64,000 bases of DNA. Source: Colletes latitarsis. Its lineage: Eukaryota > Arthropoda > Insecta > Hymenoptera > Colletidae. The stretch lies in NCBI RefSeq assembly GCF_051014445.1, contig NC_135140.1, forward strand, positions 12,331,501 to 12,395,500, in the 5' to 3' direction. How positions within the stretch are numbered: the stretch's first letter is position 1; every line of letters starts with the position of its first letter. The notes under the pieces are model-generated. The model saw only the letters and a list, made by a program, of their open reading frames with translations, was not told the origin of the DNA and searched no databases. Position numbers and translations under genes: made by a program. Below, in pieces: positions 10,844 to 21,404 of this stretch.

Positions 10844-13304
10844 TTATAGCGGTGTTACAACGTCATGCATAGCATATCGCCATGTCCATGCCCTGGCAAT
10901 TTCATCAAACCTTTCACGATCGTTCATATACATTTCACCCAATTCTGGTTCCATGCACACCTATGTATTACATACGTTTATTATTAGTATAATTACTTAA
11001 TTCTATTTCTTAATGGCTATATTAGAAATAATCTTATTAATGTAATTAACAAGTGTTTGTATAATTCATTTGAAGACGATTTGTTGATAATAATAAATAA
11101 TAATAATTGTAAGAAGTTATATATACAATATACCTGACAATATGGATCCGTAAGCAGGCTTTGCACACTGATTAAAACCTTTGGTATTGTTAATGCTAAT
11201 GACCAATTATGGTGGATCGAGTCTATACCAACATCGCCGTGTCTAGATACATTTGGGTGAAGTATTTTTGTAAGAAATCTTACTATCGGCGGATACATAG
11301 GATAACTGCAAAAGTTTAAAGAAGAAATCAGCAAAAAATACTAACAAAATAATTATGTTATACATACAAAAGAATGCATTTTAGAGTTTCGTCGCGAGAA
11401 ATGATACATTATTTCTTTTAGAAACATATCTGTCCTCGTGAAGAGTCTTAAAAAATGTCATACCTGCATGGTACTTGTACATAAAGATAAAACAAGCCTC
11501 CTTCGTATGGACTTCCTACAGGCCCAGTTATCGTAGCTTGCCAATAGCAGCACATTTGATCTAAAGGCGTCGCTTGTATATCTTCAGGAGGGTCTATTCT
11601 CAAACTCTTGAGTTCGCTGTGCAATCGTTTTTTTCTCCACGAATTTTCTTCCATTCTTAAAGGCCGTGACCGTAAACATGTTTGCGCTAAACACGTTCTA
11701 CAAGGTGCAGAAGAAGCCAAAAAATCGTATACTTTGTACCAGTTCTTAACAGATCCTATGGGCTTGTATAAAGGCCATCGTAATTTAACTTTTTGTTGCC
11801 ATTGTTGCGGCGTTATATGCGTGGATAATAAACCGCACCATCTGCGACAAACGTTTGCAGCCGACCAAAGACTAACATCATCCAAATGTGAGAAAACAAG
11901 CAGCAGAACTTCTGGCGGTAACCGTTCCACTAATCCTGGTTCATTAATAGTTTCATGTTCAATGTGTTTATAATTCTTTAATATTTCTAATCGTTCGGAT
12001 AAACTGTACGATCTTGATGGCTCTCCTAAATCGTCACGAACTTTATAATTCCACTGGCGACAGTGTTGATAGTTTTCTAGTTCTTGAGCCTGCATAACTT
12101 CTTCCATCATATATTGAGAATTCACCATCGACGCTTTATCGTCGTGATTCTGATGGTATACATCGTCGTTTCCATTACTTATTTCTTGTATTTTACTGGA
12201 ATGTACATCATGAAAAAGGTGCATATTTTGCGACAATTCCGACGTACTTTTAGAACCACTTGTATTTATAACACGATGAACTTTTTGATAATTTTGTATT
12301 GCTGAAATATTTTCATTTTGCAAATGAATACGTGGAGGTATATGGGAATTATGATTAGAGATATTGGATATGTTTGATACATTTGAGATTGTATTTTGTG
12401 GAGAATTTTGTTGTTGCTGACTGGCTCTCCTTTCGTGGTTGTAGTAAAGTTCAGTTGGCTCGTCGTTTCCAGAATCTTCATCGTCTGTTTTCTGTGCAAA
12501 TATTTCAATCAAATTATTTATTTAATACAGAGGAACTAACATCGCATACACTTAAATTTGAAAGTTTATGTTTTACTTTTTTATATGTATAAAGGAGCAG
12601 CATTACTTATGGAACAACTTAATACATATTTAAATACATAATGATAATAAAACAACCTACTTCGCTAAAGATGGGAACTTGCAGAAGACCAATATCGTTA
12701 GGAAATAAAAAAGCATGACATGTTGGGCAAACAGGTTCCCCAAAACATGGTCCGTAATATCCATTACAGAAACAACAAGCCACCGTCTGAAACAATAAAT
12801 AATTTACTTAGTGTTCAATGCATTTTTTTAAAGTTTTTTGAAGCCAATGTACAATGTTTGAGTCAATTGGCTAACATCTATTTATGGAAAATAAGATTCA
12901 TCATACGTTTTCTTAAAAATTAAGTGAGTTATACTATTACATGACAGAGATCTCAAATATATTTGTAAAAGCACTATACTTATAAAAAGTGACATATTTC
13001 TGTTAAAATTTAAAAGTAATATAATTACGTAATATTTTATATTTGAACAATTGCAAGCCACATTATTGAAATTTATTTTCAAACGCACATATTTACGACG
13101 TTTAATGTTGTTAATTTAGTAAACAATCGAAACGTAACAGCGGTTTATTTAACTCACCGAAAATTGAAATTCTGGAGACGGAATATATTCAATGGATTCG
13201 ACAAACTCGTCCTCCAAACTTAAACTCACGTTACAAGCACCAATTTGGTGTGACTTTTCTCCAGACACGTACGAAGAACTACCGACTACTTTGTCACCAG
13301 CCAT
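10844..13304 (-). CDS. morgue: Morgue: zinc finger + F-box + catalytically dead E2 ubiquitin-conjugating domain
   Basis: Five minus-strand exons (13304-13158, 12786-12661, 12491-11464, 11305-11134, 10960-10844) join in phase to 529 residues. An N-terminal Cys cluster (CCFCNGYYGPCFGEPVCPTC, about residues 52-72) suits a small zinc-binding fold. A Gln/Asn/Ser-rich region follows. The F-box is at about 240-285 (LPPEVLLLVFSHLDDVSLW, CRRWCGLL). A C-terminal E2 fold then has YPMYPPIVRF, the LHPNV motif and WSLALTIPKVLISVQSLL. The expected active-site cysteine (GxxCLD) is Gly: the sequence reads GDVGID. Drosophila Morgue has this architecture and a Gly substitution, and promotes loss of the caspase inhibitor Diap1 through an SCF-type ubiquitin ligase. 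That identity is by family knowledge. The start was chosen at the only ATG of exon 1 that keeps the frame. Confidence 0.94.
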
Positions 13305-13569
13305 TTTGGTATTATAGTAAATGTTACGCTCTTGTACGGTGATACGTTAAGTTATCCAACTGATTTATATATAAGCGATTTAATATCATTGCTTGTATTT
13401 CTATTCTGTTGAAATGACATTTACGTAGTCACTACTCGATACACAAACAAAATTACTAATAAATATTATTATCTGCGATTCTACCAAACCCGTACATTAC
13501 ATTTACACAATTCGATTTGATGCGATTCAGTATGATCACAGAGTATAAAGACTTGTACAGATAGAAACA
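13305..13569. other. Upstream region of morgue
   Basis: Presumed morgue promoter and leader. No repeat similarity was noticed until the fold-back element begins near 13570. Confidence 0.45.
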
Positions 13570-13624
13570 GTGTGGCCAGATCTGGCATAATTGAGTGCAT
13601 CGACGTCGACATTAGTAACGACGA

Positions 13625-14320
13625 ACATATCTTACCGCACGAGCCACATGTTACGCTAGGTCAGCACCTCATGCAACTTCGGGAATTCGATAAAGAACGT
13701 GAATGGAAGCCTGTCCTTCTTGCTCTTGAACAGCCAAAGTCCATCTTTGCGGCATCCTATTTCGAATCTCGACGACCCAGGCATTTAATACGTTTCAAGC
13801 TGTATAGGCACATACATCTAACCAAAGAATTATTGTTTGAAATAATAGAATAGTTGGAAAATAAAACGTTTGAAAATAGTTTTCATAGTTCTATTTGATA
13901 AACTATTTTCAAACGATTTATTTTCCAAGTATTCTATTATTTCAAATAATAATTCTTTAATGTTATAAAAAGGGATGTTTATTCAAAATTTAATTGTGTC
14001 AAATATATTTTTTGCCTATATATAGGCAGATATAGCATGTTCAGTTTTATTCCAGACTTATTCCGAAACAGAGGTGTTCAGGCTCTGAGTCGTACAATTT
14101 AAGAGTTGTTCAATTTTTAGGTGTTGTTCCCAAAGATGGGATTTTCTTCATCTTCAAAGAAACCCGGGTTGTCCCTTGGCCACTGCTCGTGAAACATCTT
14201 CTTGACCATCTTCGGAAATCTCGATTGAATGGAAATCTTCAATTAAATTCTTCATCTGGCATCACGGTCCGTCTTGCTTGGTGGTTGGGGGATAACTCCC
14301 GCGAGCGCCCCAGGGGGCTG
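13625..14320 (+). repeat. Left outer arm of the fold-back element
   Basis: Starts at ACATATCTTACCGCACGAG and ends at CGCCCCAGGGGGCT, the last bases shared with the right arm. It includes a ~230 bp unit also found at 48.5 kb and a 13826-13960 hairpin. A 93-codon open frame (13572-13853) runs through the unit. It encodes LREFDKEREWKPVLLALEQ and similar, is not a family I recognise, and is disrupted in the other copies. Confidence 0.85.
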
Positions 14321-14639
14321 GGTTTTTATACAACTTACTGCAGCATAACTGGCTGCTGATTGGCTGAGGGGGGCGCTAGTTGATGGATATGATGACTAAT
14401 TCAAAATAATATTAAAGAATTATTATTTGAAATAATGGAATACTTAGCAAACGATTTATTTTCCAAGTATTCTATTATTTCAAATAATAATTCATTAATT
14501 TTATAACAAGGAATGTTTATTCAATATTTAAATTTTTAATTTTAAATTTAAATTCTTCATCTATGCAACTTTGATATACGAATTGTCCATCAAAATAAAA
14601 TTAAAGAATCATTAATTGAAATAATGGAATACTTATAGA

Positions 14640-14880
14640 TATACATAATAGACTTTCTACATATTCTTCACCAAAATACGCATTGTTTGCATTTTGAAAC
14701 ATTAAAATTCTCCAATCTGTTCAGAAGTTATAATGTTTTAAACATACGCATGAAATTTCAAACGAATATTTCTGTATGTTTAAAACATTATAACTTCTGA
14801 ACGGATTGGAGGATTTTAATGTTTCAAAATGCAAACAACGCGTATTTTGGTGAAGAATATGTAGAAATTCTAAGAATATT
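14640..14880. repeat. Palindromic block with CCAATCNGTTCAGAAGTTATAA motif
   Basis: An inverted repeat of roughly 90 bp arms: CTACATATTCTTCACCAAAA...AAACATTAAAA and its complement, with GTTTTAAACATA at the inner ends. The same block recurs at 16598-16832, and half of it at about 31060-31150 inside another element. Confidence 0.8.
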
Positions 14881-14929
14881 CGAAAAGTTATACTTTAACC
14901 ACGTAAAGTGACATTGTCACCCAGAAAAA

Positions 14930-15085
14930 CTGTTATTTTTCAAACGATCATAACTTCTACAATAGTGAACGTATTTCATTGAAATTTTTTCTGGAAGTAG
15001 AGCTCATCGATACTTATAAAAAAGTATCAGACAACATTTCCATACAGCGTCAAACAAATTTATTAAAAATCAAGTTTATATTGTT
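14930..15085 (-). repeat. Module shared (inverted) with the 30.5 kb element
   Basis: Reverse complement of this stretch resembles 30845-31000. Shared landmarks include AAAAATCAAG/TTGATTTTTA, CAAACAAATTT, GTATCAGACAAC against GTTGTCTAATAC, GTAGAGCTCAT against ATGAGCTCTAC, and CATAACTTCTACAA against TTGTAGGAGTTATG. Confidence 0.65.
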
Positions 15086-15106
15086 TTAAATTCGCAGCCA
15101 TTAGCT

Positions 15107-15148
15107 CGGTGTTACCCACGAAGAACTTCTTCATTGTGGGTAACACCG
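15107..15148. repeat. Perfect 13 bp hairpin in the element core
   Basis: CGGTGTTACCCAC at 15107 pairs with GTGGGTAACACCG at 15136. The loop contains a smaller GAAG/CTTC pairing. Located where the AT-rich palindromic part of the element gives way to a more GC-rich core. Confidence 0.8.
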
Positions 15149-16260
15149 ATTACCAGGTCTCACCACGAGGAGGTTGCTGCGAGCGGAGACCCGAAGGGAG
15201 ATAGATGGAATCTATCCAATTTAAGTTCTATCGATCTCCCCTTTACAGACCTAGAAACTAATATAGAAAAGAGAAAGAGAAATAGAAGGGAAAGAGATAG
15301 AATTATGCCAAATAATTATTTTCTTTAAAATGGATTTTAAAAGAGGGATGAATCTAAATTGTGGGAGACGCGACAAGACGCGATGCTGAACCGTGTAGCA
15401 GATCTTGGGATCGAATTGACTCCGCTTGATGACTCGATTTCTACAGGAGAACAGATACACGCCCCTGAAACTGGTCTCCATTTCTCCACTGCAACCCGCC
15501 GGGAGCCAAAGGACCCGACTCAGGATGTCTGACATAGAGAGAGTACCTGTGACAAGGACTTCCAACCGGAAGGTATGCGTTTCCGCAGAAAACGGATACT
15601 CCACACCTTCAAGTGGAGTACCATTCTCCATGAATCCAGCCAACAAGAGAAGACGGTTTGATCTTTTGGATTAGCCACACGGCCGATCACATGTTTCCTT
15701 CAATGAAACAACTGTGACCGAAGCCAGGAACGAGGGAATGACTGAAAACGAGAATCTAGTAAAATGAATAATTAATTGGCAATTTGAGCATAAACTAAGA
15801 GGCCGAAAATTAACGTCGAGGCTCGAACTAATGAAGTTAAAAAGGAAATTTAGAATTAATCTAAATTAATTCAATCAAAGAAATTAGAAAAAAGAAATGT
15901 TCGACGTTAATCTTAATATCTTAAATCTAACCGCACTTACATACTATCGCATCTATGTTGAACCCCTCGGTCGGCGGATGAATTTGGCGTTTTCCAGTAG
16001 GACCCTCGGAATTGATCTAAACAAAAACTCATGTAACAATTAATATTTGTACAAGAAAATATAAATAAACCAAATACCTAGGAAAAACAAAAAACATAAA
16101 TATAACATGGAAAAAAGAAATAGAAACTAAATATGAAAAATAATTGATCGAACAACCCAACGAAGTATAAAACCAAGATTGGAATAAGTGGAAAAATATC
16201 ATCCCAACGAAGTATTGCAGAAAGAACAGAATAAATGGAATAATATCACCCCAACGAAGT
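15149..16260 (+). other. Unrecognised core sequence of the fold-back element
   Basis: More GC-rich than its surroundings (especially 15150-15730) and includes an 82-codon open frame at 15426-15674 with no family I recognise. Three copies of a CCCAACGAAGTA-type motif occur between 16155 and 16260. No LTR, primer-binding site or polymerase motif was found. It may be captured sequence carried by the element. Confidence 0.4.
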
Positions 16261-16444
16261 AATTTGTATGAAATTAAATTGGACAAAGAACCCAAAGGAA
16301 AGTTCTTTGAAACCAATAACACGCGTCACAGTACCCCTGGAACCGCCAATTTGTATGAAATTAAATTGGACAAAGAACCCAAAGGAAAGTTCTTTGAAAC
16401 CAATAACACGCGTCACAGTACCCCTGGCGGTTCCAGGGGTACTG
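16261..16444 (+). repeat. Two 87 bp direct repeats ending in a hairpin
   Basis: Unit 1 (16261-16347) and unit 2 (from 16348) start AATTTGTATGAAATTAAATT and are almost identical. After unit 2, CAGTACCCCTGG at 16416 is followed after five bases by its exact complement CCAGGGGTACTG, giving a 12 bp stem. Confidence 0.85.
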
Positions 16445-16597
16445 AGGAGTTGGTCAGCAGCGGTCAACTTTATACCGGGAGGGGATCATGGGTTGCAGCC
16501 ATTCAGCCAATCAGCAGCCAGTTAGGCTCCGCTTGATCGAAAGTTTAACAAAGTTGCAAGAATACCGAGCCCCTTCGCGCGTACCAATTTTCCGAAT

Positions 16598-16832
16598 ATT
16601 CTTACATGTTCCCACATATTCTCCACTAAAATACGCGTTATTTGTCTCTGGAAACATTAAAATCCTCCAATCCGTTCAAAAGTTATAATGTTTTAAACAT
16701 ACAGAAACGTTGGCTCGAAATTTCATGCGTATGTTTAAAATATTATAACTTTTGAACGGATTGGAGGATTTTAATGTTTCCAGAGACAAATAACGCGTAT
16801 TTTAGTGGAGAATATGTAGAAATTCCATTATA
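16598..16832. repeat. Second palindromic block with CCAATCCGTTCAAAAGTTATAA motif
   Basis: Related to 14640-14880: about 90 bp arms from CACATATTCTCCACTAAAAT to GTTTTAAACATAC and back to the complement. The pair occupies mirror positions in the fold-back element. Confidence 0.8.
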
Positions 16833-16961
16833 TATCTATAAGTATTCCATTATATCGAATAATGATTCTTTAATTTCTTTTGATGGACAATTCGTCTATC
16901 AAAGTTGCACAAATGACATCTAAGTTCCTCGTCATGGTCCGTCCTTTTTAGTCATTACAGG

Positions 16962-17656
16962 AGCCCCCTGGGGCGCTCGCGGGAGTTATCCCCCAACCAC
17001 CAAGCAAGACGGACCGTGATGCCAGATGAAGAATTTAATTGAAGATTTCCATTCAATCGAGATTTCCGAAGATGGTCAAGAAGATGTTTCACGAGCAGCA
17101 GCCAAGGGACAACCCGGGTTTCTTTGAAGATGAAGAAAATCCCATCTTTCGGAACAACACCTAAAAATTGAACAACTCTTAAATTATACGACTCAGAGCC
17201 TGAACACCTCTGTTTCGGAATAAGTCTGGAATAAAACTGAACATGCTATATCTGCCTATATATAGGCAAAAAATATATTTGACACAATTAAATTTTGAAT
17301 AAACATCCCTTTTTATAACATTAAAGAATTATTATTTGAAATAATAGAATACTTGGAAAATAAATCGTTTGAAAATAGTTTATCAAATAGAACTATGAAA
17401 ACTATTTTCAAACGTTTTATTTTCCAACTATTCTATTATTTCAAACAATAATTCTTTGGTTAGATGTATGTGCCTATACAGCTTGAAACGTATTAAATGC
17501 CTGGGTCGTCGAGATTCAAAATTGGATGCCGCAAAGATGGACTATGGCTGTTCAAGAGCAAGAAGGACAGGCTTCCATTCACGTTCTTTATCGAATTCCC
17601 GAAGTTGCATGAGGGGCTGACCTAGCGTAACATGTGGCTCGTGCGGTAAGATATGT
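16962..17656 (-). repeat. Right outer arm of the fold-back element
   Basis: Reverse complement of 13625-14320, of almost identical length (695 against 696 bp). Differences noticed are few, for example TTGGCTGCTG against TTGGCCACTG. Similarity stops at 17656 while the left copy continues only a little further into the unit. Confidence 0.85.
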
Positions 17657-17663
17657 CGGCTTT

Positions 17664-20600
17664 AATCAATTTAAATTTTCGATACGTTAATAAAACAACA
17701 CACGAAAATAGATATGAATAGTATTTAGTGATATTTATGGATAGAATGATATTAAGAAGTCCTTATTAATTACATGCATCAGCATGTACTGTACCTTGTT
17801 ACTTTTGATAGAAGTTAAATGAAAAGTGATGAATATGGCATAAGTAAAAAACGATGTTGCAAAAACCATATAAAAAATTGGATAAATTTAAATTTAATGA
17901 GATTAACGGGAATATTCGATATAATTGTGGAAAATGGTAGTTTCGAATTTGGTTTCACATTTAATCTATTTCTAGAAATAGATTCTGATAAAATTAATGA
18001 AAAAAAGAATAGTTTGCACAAGTATGTGATACAAAGCAATATCAAAGTTCGAAAGTCTTATTATAGGGAGCATTTTTAATTCCACTGTATAATAGAAATT
18101 GTGGTGTACTGTTATATTATAAAATACATTGATGTTAATATAAAATAAACGACAAATTTAATTCTCCGAAATTGTTTATTTAGGCCATATTCGTAATTAC
18201 TGGTACGTCCGTAGTAAAGGAATATTCTCAATAATGTAAATCAAATGATAACCAAATTTCCTTCCTTTCATTCTATATTATCTTTTATTAAAAGAAGACA
18301 CAGCTTATTTCAATTGTCTGATTTAACCTAATATCAAATATACTTAATATATCATTTATAATAAAATAAATATTATATTATTTCGATATTATGCTTAGGT
18401 ATAATATTTCGTATTGAGGTAGATAAAATTATCAAAGATATTTTCGAAAACGCTCGTATGATCGTCACAAACTCTCTCTCCTCTCTGAACGAATTTCTAT
18501 TACTAGTTGTATCTAACGATGAAGATATTTTCTGTCATTAATATTAAGAAATCGTGAAGTTTCCATTAATCGACAAAATTTAAAAAATTAATTTCCATAA
18601 TATTTTTTCGATTTCTTACAACATTATCGTTTCAAGAATAACCACCTCGTAAGTCGGGTTGTTTGTTTATAACATGAATACGTAACATGCATCTGTTAAT
18701 GGTAGAACAAAAATTCAAAGACATTACATATCATGATGATAATGACTGATCGATGATGATGATTTTATACAATTTCAAATACTATAAATATTGTACTATT
18801 TGAAAATAAAAAATATAAAAAGAATATATGTTGTACTTGTGACCCATTATTTTATCGATAAAATCTCAATATTTTATCAATAAAATCAAAGTATTAGAAG
18901 TGTCTCAAGTATCCAGCGAGTTATAGCATTTAGAGACAGACGAATTAAAATAATTTCGCGGACATGTACTTTGTGTGCGATGAAGTATAAAATTGCATAC
19001 ATGCTCTCACATGTACAACATAATTATTATTTTTCGTGGATTTAGTAAGTACAATATTATGTCAAATTATAATTATTAATAAAAATATACATTTCAGTTT
19101 AACAATATGAAAATCTTGAAAATATACATTTCAGTAGAGTCCTGTTTTAAGACTTCGATAATCTCGAATCAAATTACAGAGTATTTCAGAAATTACAATG
19201 AAGGATAACCGACACTAAAAGAACATAATTTTGTGCCAGTTGTTTGGAAAGGGGCTTTATCTTTTTCAAGTATCAGCATATACATCTATCTCGATAATTA
19301 TCTAATTTAGTTAACACAGTTAATTTTTTATGATCGTATAAATAAAATGTACAAAAATGTTCGAACAATATTTTCGAATCATTACTAATATTTCTGCAAA
19401 ATATGTATTATACAATACATAAGTTACCAAAAAAACTACAAAAATAATCGTATTAAATGATATATTAAATGTGTAGAACTCACGTATGATATCATTGAAC
19501 CTTGTCAAAAGTAATAATCTTCTACTTTGTAATTTTGTATATTATGGGTAACACAAAAAGATGCTTGATCCTGTTATAACAATTACATAAGAAACTATGT
19601 ATTTATATCTAAATCTCAAACAAAATTTACAAATAACTTAAAGTAAATAGCCCTCTAAAAACAAATTATTTCGCAAAGCTTAGATATTTTCTACAGATTG
19701 CAATTTTCAAATTATATTTTAGATGACAATAAATTTCTAATTCTGCATTAATCGTTTAAATAAAAAAAAAGAAAAAAGCCCCTGTATACTGGATACTTGA
19801 TGTTAAATATTTATGTATCAGCTATTGGAAATAGATTACATTAAATGGTTGTTTTGCGTGTACACGCAAAGGGAAATCAGTATTATAAACTTCATTACGG
19901 ACGTAACAAATACTTTGTATTATAAAAAAGTTTTATATACAATGCAACATGTGCACTTGCATTTGTAAAAGCGAAAAAAAGTTATGCACCAAGATTCGCA
20001 AAATTATCCCAATCAACGAAGAAAGTTTCTATAAAAGTACACTAATGAATAGCAGTCGCAACATTCCATGTTTGATCTACATGACGATTATAGATTCTCG
20101 GACAAGAGTTAATTTGCACTGTTCTTCCATTTCCTTATACTAGAGACGTTTTCAACTATTTGACCAATCTAATAAATCTTCCAGCAAAGTCAGTCTTATT
20201 TTATCTCTTCATGGACAAGCAGGGTTGAATTTAGGGCTATTTAGGGTAAATTAGTTGAGGGTCCGAACATATTAACGATTTCTGAACACCGCCCATGATT
20301 TTAAAATTTTAGTATCAAAGCACTTGATTGATACATAACTTCTTACATTTAAAATAAATTTCTTAATTAATTATGCTCGACATTATAAATTGACACACAG
20401 AAATTTAAATCTTAAAAGGAACCTTAAGAAAGAATATATTATTTTGTCAATTTCTTTACTTTTCCTTTTGTGGAATTAATCGATTTATTAAATGAGCGGC
20501 TCAAATGTCCTGGACTGGTCAAAATAGTTGAAAGGAAGCTACAGAATATAGCATGTATCGGAGGTAAAGAAAAGTGAAATGTTGAAATGAGAAAAAAAAA

Positions 20601-20670
20601 AAACAATTATACTCCAAAGCTCTATGTTTCTTTAATAAATTTTAATGCGTGAAATAATATTGCGAAATTC
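17664..20670. other. Gene-poor AT-rich region beyond the 3' end of REPTOR
   Basis: Open frames (for example 17819-18079) have AT-driven composition and no recognisable domain. It could include a long REPTOR 3' UTR, but no transcript evidence can be read from the sequence. Only poly-A/T runs such as 20589-20602 stand out. Confidence 0.4.
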
Positions 20671-20694
20671 GGGTCATTGTTTTTTTTTTTACCT

Positions 20695-20795
20695 TATATA
20701 TACACATACGCGCAAGCACACAAACACACCACACCCACCCATCCACCACGCGCGCGCGCCACATACACACACGCGCGCGTTATATACAAGATAAA
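20695..20795. repeat. CA/CG-rich alternating purine-pyrimidine tract
   Basis: Runs such as CACACAAACACACC, CGCGCGCGCG and ACACACACGCGCGCG interrupt an otherwise AT-rich landscape. Alternating purine-pyrimidine DNA of this kind can adopt the Z form. Open frames across it are low-complexity artefacts. Confidence 0.75.
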
Positions 20796-21404
20796 GAAAG
20801 GAAATAGGCAAAAGACACGGGAAATAGGAATGCAGCGCTTCAGCGAGAGAGAGAGTCGATGATATAAATTGTATAATTTTCAAATAACGCACATAGAATT
20901 TATAAAATTTCTATCCGTCATTAACATGAAGTATGTAATCGTTATGAGTTTGTTATAACAATTGAACAGAACAAAATTATTTATCGCAAATAGAATTGGG
21001 AACCAGTAATCCATAATATACACACGATATTTTGTATAAAAAAATGAGCAACTTTCAATTTCACACTGGATAAAATAATATTTTTATTATTTTATTCAGA
21101 ATGCAGTCATACTCCACGTTAATTGTTATGAAACATTAAAGTTAATTATAAGAATATATGTAACCCTAATTATAGTAACAAACTATTAATAACGTTTGTC
21201 TTTTGTTTGATTACTTCCCTTTAAACGATTCCAAATTATGTTTAGACTGAAATTGTTAGTCTTTTTGTTTTTGGTTCCCGATCTTCCAACGAAAGCGTAT
21301 CGTCTTCGATTTACGATAAAATGTTAACATTATGCATCGCTTCTTTCTCGCGCTTTATGAATGTGCATATAAGAATGCATGTTTATAATAGCAATCCTGA
21401 TATA

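Larger units (their letters stand above)
13570..17663. mobile_element. Composite fold-back element with long inverted arms
   Basis: About 4.1 kb organised as nested inverted repeats around a 1.7 kb core. The outer arms are 13625-14320 and 16962-17656, nearly identical in reverse complement with only a few substitutions noticed. Inside them are shorter inverted blocks: about 14545-14650 against 16830-16920, and 14640-14880 against 16598-16832. Each arm contains its own hairpin, for example 13826-13960, where a TGAAATAATAGAATA-type stem faces its complement. The core (about 14.9-16.6 kb) holds hairpins, two 87 bp direct repeats and an unrecognised open frame. No transposase or integrase domain was seen, so mobilisation would need another element. 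Near-identity of the arms suggests recent formation or gene conversion. Confidence 0.75.

Noticed and set aside
11608..11973. 121-codon plus-strand open frame
   Set aside because: Antisense to the morgue F-box exon.
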